64,000 nt of DNA from Cryobacterium ruanii (lineage in GTDB: Bacteria; Actinomycetota; Actinomycetes; Actinomycetales; Microbacteriaceae). Where the stretch lies: contig NZ_SOHK01000007.1 in the NCBI RefSeq assembly GCF_004404055.1, forward strand, positions 62,001 through 126,000, written 5' to 3'. Both the position numbers and the translations under genes were made by a program. Below are positions 1-8,661 of this stretch, piece by piece; the first letter of the stretch is position 1; each line of letters begins with the position of its first letter. Under the pieces are notes generated by a model that was not told the origin of the DNA, searched no databases, and saw only the letters and a program-made list of their open reading frames with translations.

Positions 1-435
1 GCCGGTGAAAAGGGTGAACTCCATCTCGAGGCCGATCGCGAAGTTGAGACCGTCGGCGTTTGCTTCTTGGCCGAGACGCCTGAGCAGCGAACGCGAACAG
101 GCCGGATGAGGGCTGCCGTCGAGCGCGTGCAGGTCCGAGGGTGCCCAGGCGAGCCCAGAAATCGGATCGATTAGGGCGACGGCGCCCAAGTCTGGGATGC
201 CCCTCAGATCGCCGACAGTGGAGTCGAGCTCGTCGGTACGGCACGCGTGATCATCGATCGCGAGGAGCAGTGCGACACTTAGCGAAACGGTGGTTCCGCT
301 GCGCGCAGCGCTCTCGATTTTGCGACCGGGTACCACCTTGAGTCGCGAGACGCCGGCGTTGTCGACATGCGAAATCATCAGCGCGCGTACGGCGCCGAGG
401 TCGACGGGCGAAGCCGCGGGTGGGATGCTGGTCAT
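1..435 (-). CDS. Glutamine synthetase-like enzyme, N-terminal part (cut by window edge)
   Basis: The frame is open from an ATG at 435 down to base 1, so 145 codons of the N-terminus are visible and the catalytic domain lies outside the window. The translation starts MTSIPPAASP, has a beta-grasp-like stretch (VDNAGVSRLKVVPGRK) and reaches the first glutamate-containing GS motif, GLEMEFTLF, at its end. This pattern is that of GS-like ligases (gamma-glutamylamide synthetases, FluG C-terminal domains) rather than housekeeping GlnA. It lies 22 bases after the M20 gene on the same strand and is probably the last or a late gene of the RpiR-led operon. Expected chemistry is ATP-dependent joining of glutamate to an amine; the substrate cannot be told from here. 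Confidence 0.8.
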   Translation of the reverse strand, partial: MTSIPPAASPVDLGAVRALMISHVDNAGVSRLKVVPGRKIESAARSGTTVSLSVALLLAIDDHACRTDELDSTVGDLRGIPDLGAVALIDPISGLAWAPSDLHALDGSPHPACSRSLLRRLGQEANADGLNFAIGLEMEFTLFTG

Positions 436-457
436 TAAATCTCCTCGTTCGTCTGGA

Positions 458-1696
458 TCAAGCGAGCAGTGTGCGGCAGGCTGCGAAATAGGCGAGCATC
501 ATCACTCGGGCCACCTGTCGCACGCTCGTGTCGGCGGGGGCGAACTGCGGATGGTGGAGGCCGGGCGAGTGTGGATCGCCGTCGCCCGTACCTGCGAAGA
601 CCATGAGAGAGGGCATGTGTACGCTAAAAAAGGCGAAGTCGTCGGCCCCGCACGAGCGCACCGGCGCCGATTCGACGAAGTGGTTAGACCGAAGCTGAGC
701 GGTGAGCTCCACGGCGAGCTCGGCGTTGTTACGGAGCACGGGCTCGCCAACGCTGATCTGCACGTCGGCGGTGCAGCCGTAAGCCTCGGCGGTGGAGTAC
801 CCAATCGTCCTGACTAGACCGTGGATCAGCTTTCGATCGGACAGGCTATAGCTTCGGATGGTGCCCTGCAGCAACACCTCAGAGGGGATAGCGTTGTGTG
901 AGTCGCCGCCGCTGATGCGACCCACGGTGATGACCGCAGGATTCATCGGGTCGACCCGACGTGCGACGACCTGCTGCAAGCTCTGAACGATGGCGGCGGC
1001 GGCGAGGACGGTGTCGTGGCCGAGGTGAGGATAGGCTCCATGCGCCGGTGTCCCGTTCACGAGGATGTCGAAATTGTCGGCGGCGGCGTTGATGGCCCCC
1101 GCCGCTGCGGAGATCGATCCGTCGGGTATGGCGGGTTGCAGGTGCACCCCGATCATCGCGTGGATTTCGTGTTCAAGCAGCGTCGGGTCGTCGACAAAAT
1201 CCTGCGCGCCGGACGGCATTGTCTCCTCACGCGGTTGGAACACAGCCAACAGCGGTACTGGTATTTTTATACTATCGAGTGCCCGAGTGACCGCCACCAG
1301 TGCTGCCATGTGCACATCATGCCCGCAGAGATGGGCGACGTTCGCACGCTGCGAGCGCCACGGGACCTCCGAGCGCTCCTGGATGGGCAGCGCATCGAGC
1401 TCGGAGCGGATCGCGATCGACGGACCGTTCGCATCACCGACCCGCAGCACGAAGCCCTCGTGGATGAATTGCGCACCTGGCATCCTGAGTGCTCGTAGGA
1501 TCTCGTCGCGGGTGTCGAACTCGTCCCCGCCGAGCCTTGGGTCTGAGTGTATACGGTGGCGTAACTCCACCGCCGCGGGCAGGAACGCTTCCAGGGTGTC
1601 GAGCACCATCTCCTCCAAGGCGTCTAGTTGCTCGGCCGTGCAGGCGAGTGAACTGCCACTCGCGATCCCATCAACGAAGAATGGCTTCTCGTTCAT
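458..1696 (-). CDS. M20 family amidohydrolase (hippurate/N-acyl-amino-acid hydrolase type)
   Basis: A 412-residue protein of usual M20D length. Residues 123-130 carry the metal-site motif LCGHDVHM, and FQPREE further on corresponds to the family FQPAEE motif with Ala changed to Arg. An HGAYPH stretch matches the dimerisation domain, and HHPQFAPAD near the C-terminus supplies the usual late metal ligand. Such enzymes hydrolyse amide bonds of N-acyl amino acids or related conjugates in the cytoplasm. Its ATG overlaps the stop of the upstream amidohydrolase gene by 4 bases (ATGA at 1693-1696), so the two are translationally coupled. The substrate is unknown; neighbours suggest an amide or gamma-glutamyl compound. 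Confidence 0.88.
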   Translation of the reverse strand: MNEKPFFVDGIASGSSLACTAEQLDALEEMVLDTLEAFLPAAVELRHRIHSDPRLGGDEFDTRDEILRALRMPGAQFIHEGFVLRVGDANGPSIAIRSELDALPIQERSEVPWRSQRANVAHLCGHDVHMAALVAVTRALDSIKIPVPLLAVFQPREETMPSGAQDFVDDPTLLEHEIHAMIGVHLQPAIPDGSISAAAGAINAAADNFDILVNGTPAHGAYPHLGHDTVLAAAAIVQSLQQVVARRVDPMNPAVITVGRISGGDSHNAIPSEVLLQGTIRSYSLSDRKLIHGLVRTIGYSTAEAYGCTADVQISVGEPVLRNNAELAVELTAQLRSNHFVESAPVRSCGADDFAFFSVHMPSLMVFAGTGDGDPHSPGLHHPQFAPADTSVRQVARVMMLAYFAACRTLLA

Positions 1697-2862
1697 CGGC
1701 TGCCGTCGAGCCGGCGTGCCTCGAGCACACGATCGTCAAGCCCGTGGTTTCCCAGCTCGTAGACGCGCCGAGCATTGCCGGCAGCGACGAGCTCGACGAT
1801 GCGGTCTGCTTCACCTGTAGTCAGCCAATCGTCGGCTAGCCACTCATCGGCGATGCGCGAGATGGCACTGCGCCACGACGTCGCGCTCACGAGGTAGTGC
1901 TCGGCCAGACCATAGGCGTCAGAAGAGTAGAGGACCTTGTGGAAGGGAGCGATCTCGAGCGACTCGCGCACGGCGAAGCCGGCGCTCGCTCCCATGTAGT
2001 GGCTCACGAGGCCGACGTCGAGGTAGACGTGAGGGAAAATGTGCGCGAGGCTCCCGGCCTCGCGGATAAATGGGTAACAGTGAAGCAGCATAAACGAGGC
2101 GCCCGAGGCGTGGGTGGCGCGGAAGAAGCCGGTCAGACGGGTCGGATCGGACAGGTGCAGATGCACGTCGCTGTCGCCGAAGCCCACGTGAAACTGGATG
2201 GGCTTGGCGAGGGCGACAGCCTCCCAGACGACGTGCGCGAGCAGCACCCGGTGATCGAGTCGGTACCCGACCTCAGGGTTGGTGCCAGTCAGCCATTCCG
2301 CGGCGGCTGCTTCGACCTCGGCGGCGGTGAAGGGCGAGTCGGGGATGTCGAAACCGGTGCGGTATGCCATCACCGATTTGAAACCCACCGCGCTCGCCGA
2401 AGCACGCTGCAACGCCTCCCGGAAGTCGGCCAGGAAACCGGACGCGGTAGTGGAGGGTGCTAACTCCTCTGCGATGCGCTCGAGCCGCACGATCTCGGCC
2501 GAACCGATGCCGAGTTCGACGGTCATCGACGAAGGCGACACCACATCGGATGCCGTGAAGCCGGTGTCGAGGATCAGCACGTCGGTGCCGGTAGACGCCA
2601 TCAGACGGCGGTTGACCTCAGGCGCGCCGAGCTCGTCGCGCCGCGCCAGGTAGTCGGCGATAGATACATGACGCGGCAGACCTAGCAAGGGTGCACACCG
2701 CGAGCGGATGCCCAGCCCGAACGGCGAGTCGAGAGTCTCGGTGCCATCGATGCTGAGCCAATCGGACTCGGTGGCGAGCAGCCGGAACTCGTCGGCGGGC
2801 AACGCGTCGAAGAGCAGACCATGGCAGTGGTGGTCGACGAGCCTGACGTCGGATGCGATCAT
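1693..2862 (-). CDS. Amidohydrolase family 2 protein (FluG N-terminal-domain-like)
   Basis: A 389-residue TIM-barrel amidohydrolase. It begins with the metal motif DHHCHG (near residue 10), has IQFHVGFGD in the middle for barrel His ligands, LLHCYPF later, and YSSDAYG with the late Asp. A longer frame reaches back to 3114, but the start at 2862 is preferred: its ATG overlaps the stop of the regulator gene (TAATG), and the upstream part would lie entirely inside the regulator. The order amidohydrolase followed by a GS-like gene mirrors the two-domain FluG proteins, in which the same domains are fused. Likely role is hydrolysis or decarboxylation within the same amide/glutamyl pathway as its neighbours; this is inference. 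Confidence 0.82.
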   Translation of the reverse strand: MIASDVRLVDHHCHGLLFDALPADEFRLLATESDWLSIDGTETLDSPFGLGIRSRCAPLLGLPRHVSIADYLARRDELGAPEVNRRLMASTGTDVLILDTGFTASDVVSPSSMTVELGIGSAEIVRLERIAEELAPSTTASGFLADFREALQRASASAVGFKSVMAYRTGFDIPDSPFTAAEVEAAAAEWLTGTNPEVGYRLDHRVLLAHVVWEAVALAKPIQFHVGFGDSDVHLHLSDPTRLTGFFRATHASGASFMLLHCYPFIREAGSLAHIFPHVYLDVGLVSHYMGASAGFAVRESLEIAPFHKVLYSSDAYGLAEHYLVSATSWRSAISRIADEWLADDWLTTGEADRIVELVAAGNARRVYELGNHGLDDRVLEARRLDGSR

Positions 2863-3749
2863 TAGGGAGCGACTCCGGAAGCGTCGTCGGTCGCTTCGAA
2901 GCGCGAGCCGAACCGGTTGCTGAAGCCAAGGCTGTCCCAGGCCGCGTCGTAGCGGCGCATCCGCTCCACCGGGGTGTCTCCAAGTGAGTCCACGACTCCG
3001 GCCAGGAGAGCCTCGGTGACCGCCATCGCCGGCACCATCGAGTCGAGCGGATGTGGCGCGTCGATCGAGCAGGTGAGAACTGCATCGGACTGCGCGGCCA
3101 GAGGGCTCATCCATCGATCGGTGAGCAGCACGATTTTTGCCCCGCGGGCCTTCGCCTCGCGGCCGAACTCGATCGTGTTTGACTGGTATCGGCGCAGGTC
3201 GACGATTACGATCACATCATTTAAGGCGATGTCGGCGAGCATCGTGGTGCGATCCTCGACGGTGAGGTAGTTGGTGTGCGGCCGCAGCACCTCGAGTGCC
3301 AGGATGAGGTTCTTGGCGAGGATAGACGAGAAACGACCGCCGGTTGCATAGATACGGTTCTTCGCAGAGGAGAGCATCGCGACAGCTAAATGGAAGTCGA
3401 CGGGGTTCATCGTCTCGAAGGTTTCGACGATGCCGCGGCTAAAGATAGCTTGCGAGCGCATCAGCGGGTCTTCGTCTGCTCCGTAGTCCGAGAGCTGCTC
3501 GATAGGGGCGAGTGTACGTTCGTAGAGCTCGTGGCGTAACGCGCCCTGAAGTGCTGCATATCCGTCGAAGCCGATGCGCTCCATGAGGCGTAGCACGGTC
3601 GGGGCGCTTACACCCGCATCGGTTGCGAGGCTAGCTACCGTGTCGAGGGCCGCCGCCGGATAGTTCGCCAGTAGTGCTCTGGCAACCAGCATCTCGGCAC
3701 GCGGTAGGGCGGGTAGATGCACTCGGATGAGCTGCGAAACCGTCTGCAT
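2862..3749 (-). CDS. RpiR family transcriptional regulator (HTH_6 + SIS domain)
   Basis: The protein has an N-terminal winged HTH (LATDAGVSAPTVLRLMERIGFDGY) followed by a SIS domain, with IYATGGRFSSILAKNL as the first strand/loop of the phosphosugar-binding fold. The open frame extends upstream to 3827, but a start at 3749 (MQTVSQL, 295 residues) is preferred because it leaves room for a promoter before the divergent decarboxylase remnant starting at 3826. RpiR proteins normally regulate neighbouring catabolic genes in response to a ligand held in the SIS domain. It is the first gene of the coupled operon running leftward and probably controls it. Confidence 0.85.
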   Translation of the reverse strand: MQTVSQLIRVHLPALPRAEMLVARALLANYPAAALDTVASLATDAGVSAPTVLRLMERIGFDGYAALQGALRHELYERTLAPIEQLSDYGADEDPLMRSQAIFSRGIVETFETMNPVDFHLAVAMLSSAKNRIYATGGRFSSILAKNLILALEVLRPHTNYLTVEDRTTMLADIALNDVIVIVDLRRYQSNTIEFGREAKARGAKIVLLTDRWMSPLAAQSDAVLTCSIDAPHPLDSMVPAMAVTEALLAGVVDSLGDTPVERMRRYDAAWDSLGFSNRFGSRFEATDDASGVAP

Positions 3750-3825
3750 GTAACAAACATACCGCAATGTCTCCACTAGATCAGAAATGTAACGTGCCAC
3801 TCGCTCCGTGATCCCGAGGTCATCC

Positions 3826-5346
3826 ATGCCAGAAGCAGCTTGTTCCGTTCTCGCAACCGCCCAGAACTTAGGCGACGCGCCGTTCGATTCGCAGTCGAGC
3901 GTGCCATATGCCGATGCCCTCGTGGCCTACGCCGAACGGCATTGCAAGCGAGTACACCTACCCGGCCACGGCGGCGACACTGCCGGGGTCACGGCCGTGA
4001 CCGAGTTCTTCGGGGGACGGCTGGCCGAGCTAAACTTCATGCCCATGATCCGCGGAATTGACCTCGGCCCGGAACCCACTGCGCTGGGCCGGTCGTTGGC
4101 GTCGGCCGCGAAGGCCTGGGGTTCTCGCTGCACCTGGTTCCTCACAAACGGGGCCACCCAGGACAATCAGGTCGCCTCGATCGCCCGGCGCAGCCTCGGC
4201 ACCGGACTACTGGTGCAACGATCGGTGCACTCCTCGGTGATCGACGCGATGATGATGACCGGGGCGAACGCTCGGTTCGTCCGCCCGTGTATCGACGACA
4301 ACCTTGGCATCGCCCATGGGGGACCGCCGCCGACGTACGACAGGAAATCGTGCGGATGCAGGCGGAGGTCAGGGCGCCGGTGGCCGTGTATGTGGTGTCG
4401 CCGAGTAATTTCGGATTCGTCTCCGATATAACAGCGATTGCCGAGGTAACGCATGCCGCGGGCATCCCGCTCGTGGTCGACGAGGCATGGGGGCACACAC
4501 CTGAGCTTCCATCCAGACCTTCCGACAAACGCCCTTGCGAATGGAGCCGATCTCGTCATCTCATCGACTCACAAGCAGGCTGGCTCGCTGACCCAGTCAG
4601 CCATGATCCATCTGGGCGACGGGCCTTTCGCTGATCAGCTTGAGCCATTGATAAACCGCGCCCACAGAGCGGTGCAGTCGACTAGTGAGAGCGCCGTACT
4701 CTTGGCCTCGCTCGACCTTGCCCGCCGCGCCCTTGTCACGCAGCCCGCCCGGGTGCGACGGTCGATCGACTTCGCGGATTCGCCTCGTGACCAGGTGCGG
4801 ATTCGCGGGCGGTTCACGATCGCATCCGACCGGTTCCACGAGATTCCCGGCTGGTAGGCGAACGATCCGCTTAAGGTCGTGATTTCCACGATCGACGGGG
4901 GCATTACGGGCCACGAGGCGCGTTCGATCCTCGACCAGGCGCACGACGTCCTGTTTGAACTCGCAAACGAAGTTGTCTTAGTGGCGGTGATTGGAGCGGG
5001 TGACGATCACAACGCGGGCGTTGTACTCGACCTCTTGCATGGGCTGCCTGTGACGCGTCGGCCGGGGGCCCTGATTCACTGCCGGTTCCGCCCGGTGGGA
5101 CCCGGCGGATGAGTGAGCGCGAGGCGTTCTTCGCGCGCACCGAGATCGTGCGGCGCACTCCGCCATGGGTGTTGTATCGGCGGATACGATCGCCGGCTAC
5201 CCACCCGGCATTCCAAACCTGCTCCCCGGGAAGGAGATCACGCAGGCTGGTTTGGAGTATCTACAGGCCGTGGCTGCGAGCCCCAATGACCATGTGCGCG
5301 GCACATACGACTCTGGCGTCACCCAGCTTCGGGTTGTGGTCAGTTG
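3826..5346 (+). pseudogene. Orn/Lys/Arg decarboxylase (PLP, fold type I), broken by several frameshifts and a stop
   Basis: The N-terminus (HLPGHGGDTAGV, FLTNGATQDNQ, LVQRSVHSS) runs in frame 1 to about 4315. The reading continues in frame 3 (YVVSPSNFGFVSD, VVDEAWG) and returns to frame 1 at about 4500, where the PLP-lysine motif ISSTHKQAGSLT is found. A TAG follows at 4855-4857. The frame then goes on (ANEVVLVAVIGAGDDH), shifts again near 5000-5100, and the family C-terminus (IAGYPPGIPNLLPGKEIT) is in frame 2 up to the stop near 5346. At least four lesions make this a decayed gene rather than a sequencing slip. The intact family decarboxylates ornithine, lysine or arginine to polyamines. It is divergent to the RpiR/FluG-like operon, which could once have processed its product. 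Confidence 0.88.
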
Positions 5347-5904
5347 AAGTCCGTTCTGGACGATATTTGCCACGTGCGTGACATCTGCAGTTTAAGTTAC
5401 TGCTAATACATTCTGGGCACTTGGTAGAGATTTCTATCGTCCGACTGGAGAGACGAACACAGGCGATGAAACCAGATGGCGAGCGCTTTGGTAATCAGTC
5501 GCGGCGCTCGCAACCCGAGGGTTTGCGACATGTGTTGAATGCACGCCACGCACGAGACATTGACTTATAAGGAGCGTCCAGCAATTCGAGGACGTCTTCA
5601 GTCCACAACGAATATGCGCCAGCCCCATCGGCGGCGAAGTAATGCACCGTGAATGTCGTGCTCAGGTCCCTTCGCAGCGTTGCGGCCGGCGCGGCTCGCG
5701 AATTACTGGCTGAAGACGTCCTGTTCCGGCCCTTCATCTCAGGCCCGACCGCGCAAGGACGGAAATGGTCAACACGCTCGTGCCTATAAGCATCATCCCA
5801 AGAATGGAATCAAAGGGAACATCGGCTTTGGATCCATCCGACGACTATCACGATAAACCTGAGTCGATTGGTTTGGCCTGACCGCACCGGGCTCCAGCCA
5901 AAGT
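5347..5904. other. Intergenic, decayed sequence; no recognisable gene
   Basis: No frame gives a convincing protein. The stretch is more AT-rich around 5380-5450 than its surroundings. The only clear structure is a 13-base perfect inverted repeat (5589-5601 and 5710-5722). A minus-strand reading at 5495-5737 contains GAYSLWTEDVLELL, which looks protein-like but could not be assigned to a family. Confidence 0.5.
5589..5722. repeat. 13-bp perfect inverted repeat, arms 108 bases apart
   Basis: The left arm AGGACGTCTTCAG is at 5589-5601 and its exact reverse complement CTGAAGACGTCCT is at 5710-5722. The repeat sits in decayed DNA between two pseudogenes. It may be a relic of a mobile element or a chance match. 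Confidence 0.6.
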
Positions 5905-6475
5905 CGCGTTCTGGCTAGGCAGAGCGTCTTGGGGAAAAGTTGGGTGGACCGTGTCATCGCGACCCGGTCCGCGGCGGGGCTTCCAGTCGAAGTGCCACGT
6001 ACAGACCCACTCGACGCTGGCATAGAAGCGCGTGTGCCCATAGTTCTCGAGGCGCCTGGCACCATGACCAACGCGCTCAACCCGGTTCCAGGTTCCGGAT
6101 TCGCTCCTCTGACAATGACGACGCCACCGCTGAAAATCTGTGGCGGGCGCGTTAGCAATCCGGCCTGATCGACGGGGTTCAAATCTGGAACGCGGTCCCG
6201 TGGTATCTGGGACCTACAAAACGGACGCCGCAAGTTGCCCAGAAAGCCGAAGCTGGTGAGATCCTCCGCGAGCTGGCCTAAATGCTTCCTGAACTGCACA
6301 CGGTCGTTCCACTCGGTGAACACGCGAAGGACACGTGGCGGCGTTTCGCTCGGCCGGGCCTCGGGACTGTGATGCGCACGGTCGAGTCATTTCACAGTGG
6401 TAACCAGGCAATGAATCAGCCTGGACTCCGACCTCACCTGCATGCTGCCCTCGCTCGCGCAGCCACTGGGGGACC
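5905..6475 (+). pseudogene. Uracil-DNA-glycosylase-superfamily-like protein, decayed
   Basis: Frame 1 gives SWVDRVIATRSAAGLPVEVP and VLEAPGTMTNALNPVPGSGF. The reading then moves to frame 3 near 6110 (DNDDATAENLWRAR), meets TAG at 6153-6155, continues as LIDGVQIWNAVPWYLG, meets TAA near 6280 and continues again as MLPELHTVVPLGEHAKDTWR. The EAPG, DND-TAEN and WNAVPWY elements, followed by a late HSGNQAMN in place of the usual HPS-type loop, resemble the uracil-DNA-glycosylase fold (PF03167 type). One frameshift and two stops show it is not functional. Family assignment is from motif resemblance only. Confidence 0.65.
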
Positions 6476-7429
6476 GCTAACCGCAGCTGAAGACGTATCG
6501 ATCATGATCGAAATAGACGGCTTCGGAGCGACAACGAATCAATGGTGCGAGGACAACTACGGGGACCGGATTGACGTTCACCCGCGTGGGTGGTGACGGC
6601 TTACGGGGGACGTCCGAAACGTTGGCGCGAAGAGCACCGAGATCGAAGTGCGGCCAGGAAACGGTGGGTTGAGTAGTACCCCCCACGGTCCGCCAGGACT
6701 GCAACCGCTACTACGCGAAGCCTCACGACGAGGTGAAACGCACGTGCCGCAGCCAGACGGAAGGCCGGCTCCGAACGTACGACGAACATTACCGGGGCCG
6801 TCCGCAACAAAGATCACCGCATTGAGTTGCAGCAACAGGCGAAGTGTTTCCCTCTGCTTTCTGATGATAGGAATCAGATATGTTCGTGAAACACCCCATA
6901 GAGGTTCACAATCGAGCGGTTCGTCTTGCACCTTCGTGTCACATCGTTCACCGGGGGCATAGAACCTGGGCAGGGCCGCGTTCCGCAACGTCCGGTACCG
7001 CCCCCCAATATTACTGAAAGGCGCGAGTTGGCCTGTGGTCCAAACTGAGGGTTGCCAATGTCAGAGCAGCGGACCAACGCATAGCATCGCATGCGACTAA
7101 TCCGTCAGGCTGTACCGCCCGCTGTGGGGAGCAAAGCGCTTGGCTCGTCGACAGTGCCAGTGGACGTTTGATCCCGGTCTGAGGCAGCGTTGAGCGAACA
7201 GTTTCGGAGATGGAGCTGGCGATCGCCGATAAGTTCACCTCCTAGGTCGTGCAGTACCCGTTAGGAATACGAAACCCGGCCGTGTGGATCGGCCGACGTG
7301 CAGCATCCGCCTTGTTACCTTGTTCGTAACCTTGGATGGTGTGAGTATCTGGGGGGTGTTGGCCGTCGTAAGGGCTCATCCGGTACCCTACGTGGGAAAT
7401 ATCGGATCATTGGCTTGCAAGGCGGGGTT
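6476..7429. other. Long stretch without a recognisable gene
   Basis: Short open frames exist on both strands (for example 6578-6988 minus and 6648-6962 plus), but their translations are low in hydrophobic core residues, rich in Arg/Pro/Ser and typical of out-of-frame GC-rich DNA. No domain could be recognised. The position between a decayed glycosylase and a decayed recombinase suggests further degraded genes. Confidence 0.45.
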
Positions 7430-7690
7430 TTCACAGCGCCAGCCTTTCAGTGCCTCCTTGACGCCGGCCCGAGTGAGGGCGGTGAGTTCCGAGATGCGCA
7501 AAACCTGTCGTGATCAGGGTCAGGGTGATTAGGCGGTCTCTTCGTCCTCCCCACTGGCCGACGGCCGGGCCGTTGACCAGCGCTTCGACTTTCAGCATCG
7601 GTAAGGGAACTCTTGCGGCGTGGGTGGCGCGCACGTAGGCGAGGGAGTGGGTATCTCGGTGTAAATCGACGCCGAGCTCAGAAAGTAGAC
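7430..7690 (-). pseudogene. Tyrosine recombinase/site-specific integrase remnant
   Basis: On the minus strand one frame gives VRATHAARVPLPMLKVEALV and then GRRDRLITLTLITTGF. After a frameshift near 7500 the next frame continues RISELTALTRAGVKEAL. This is the start of the integrase catalytic domain, whose first catalytic Arg lies in the G-R-I-S-E-L-T motif. The rest of the catalytic domain (H-x-x-R and Tyr) is absent. The fragment is a scar of a mobile element and lies beside a truncated chromate transporter. Confidence 0.65.
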
Positions 7691-7752
7691 GGTGATGAAC
7701 TTTGTCGCTGCGATTCTGAGATTGATGGAGAGAGCTGACGGCTCATCGTGCC

Positions 7753-8040
7753 TCAGATGCGTATCCAGACAGTGGTGGGGAGAGTGAACGCGAACAACGC
7801 AGCGATAGCGCCCATCGGCCCTGCTGGGTAGTTGCCCAAGCCGAATCTGACCTGGCTCGGCGCCGGGCCTGGGAGGAATTGGACGAGCGCGACCAGGTTT
7901 GCGTAATTGGTGACGTTCATCCACCTGCGGCGTTGAACCAGTTCGCCACGGAAAAATCCAAGGCGTACGACTGGGCCACCGAAGGACGTAAGCCCCAATT
8001 TCAGGAATACCCGAAAGACCTCGCAAACAGTCCCACGCAC
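7753..8040 (-). pseudogene. Chromate transporter ChrA, N-terminal fragment
   Basis: The 95-codon frame shows the ChrA family start: FRVFLKLGLTSFGGPVVRLG, a basic GELVQRRRWM loop, then ALVQFLPGPAPSQVRFGLG, which is the conserved QFLPGPxxSQ signature. Intact ChrA has about 400 residues in two homologous halves, and here the reading stops after the second helix. The rest is not found downstream. ChrA exports or antiports chromate at the membrane. With the neighbouring recombinase relic it indicates a decayed metal-resistance element. Confidence 0.78.
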
Positions 8041-8149
8041 GCGAGGTTCAGCCGGCTGCCCTCCGGTGTGGCATTGCCGACTTCCGGTTCGATCAGGCTA
8101 GTAGTCGGTACGTCACTTGCTTTTTTGGCCACTCGTGGAATGTTGCACG

Positions 8150-8602
8150 TTACGGTCCAGTTGTGGGGCCGGCGGCGGTCGCTCGAGAGAACTCGTCAAG
8201 CAGGTCCGCGAAGACGGCAACGGTTTCCTCGTCCCAGCGTGCTGCAGCGTGACGAAGGAAACCGATTCGGAATTGCTTCGCGGCCGCGTTGAGTTCTTCG
8301 CCAGTCTGGGTGAGATTCAGGTTCACACTCCGGGGATCGGCTCGCCCAGGTGAACGTTGGATATAGCCTGCGCCCTCTGCGGAAGCCACCAGCCGGCTTG
8401 CCGTGGATGGCTTCACCGAGAGGTTTCCGGCGATATCTGAAATTCGGGTCTGTTCCCCGTCGGCACGGCGACGGACGATGGTATCAACGACTAGGACGGC
8501 TGAGAGATCGGCCACGCCGTTCACCTGCTTTGGCACCTGTAGTAGCCGCCGCATCCTTATCAGGGACGCGTCGATTTTTTCCCACTCATCACCAGGAAGC
8601 AT
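8150..8602 (-). CDS. MarR family transcriptional regulator
   Basis: A 150-residue winged-helix protein. The recognition part SDIAGNLSVKPSTASRLVASAEGAGYI is followed by the beta-wing RSPGRADPRSVNLNLTQTGEEL, the standard MarR DxR-xxxLxLTxxG pattern. The frame extends upstream to 8818 but the first 72 codons are Arg/Pro-rich and overlap the divergent gene. The start at 8602 (MLPGDEW) puts the whole 18-bp palindrome at 8608-8625 upstream of the gene, whereas the start at 8617 would fall inside it. It probably represses itself and the divergent NAD(P)-binding gene. Confidence 0.85.
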   Translation of the reverse strand: MLPGDEWEKIDASLIRMRRLLQVPKQVNGVADLSAVLVVDTIVRRRADGEQTRISDIAGNLSVKPSTASRLVASAEGAGYIQRSPGRADPRSVNLNLTQTGEELNAAAKQFRIGFLRHAAARWDEETVAVFADLLDEFSRATAAGPTTGP

Positions 8603-8607
8603 AGTTG

Positions 8608-8625
8608 TACTATACATATATAGTA
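8608..8625. promoter_or_regulatory. Candidate MarR operator, 7-4-7 perfect palindrome
   Basis: TACTATA-CATA-TATAGTA lies between the MarR gene (start 8602) and the divergent NAD(P)-binding gene (start 8662). The right half contains TATAGT, which is usable as a -10 element for the rightward gene. The size fits a MarR dimer site. Binding is inferred. Confidence 0.6.
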
Positions 8626-8661
8626 TCGGGGGCCGAAATATGACAATGGTAGGGGATCCGG

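Noticed and set aside
2862-3114. N-terminal extension of the amidohydrolase frame up to 3114
   Set aside because: The extension lies inside the RpiR gene, is Arg/Ser-rich, and the TAATG coupling at 2862 gives a better start.
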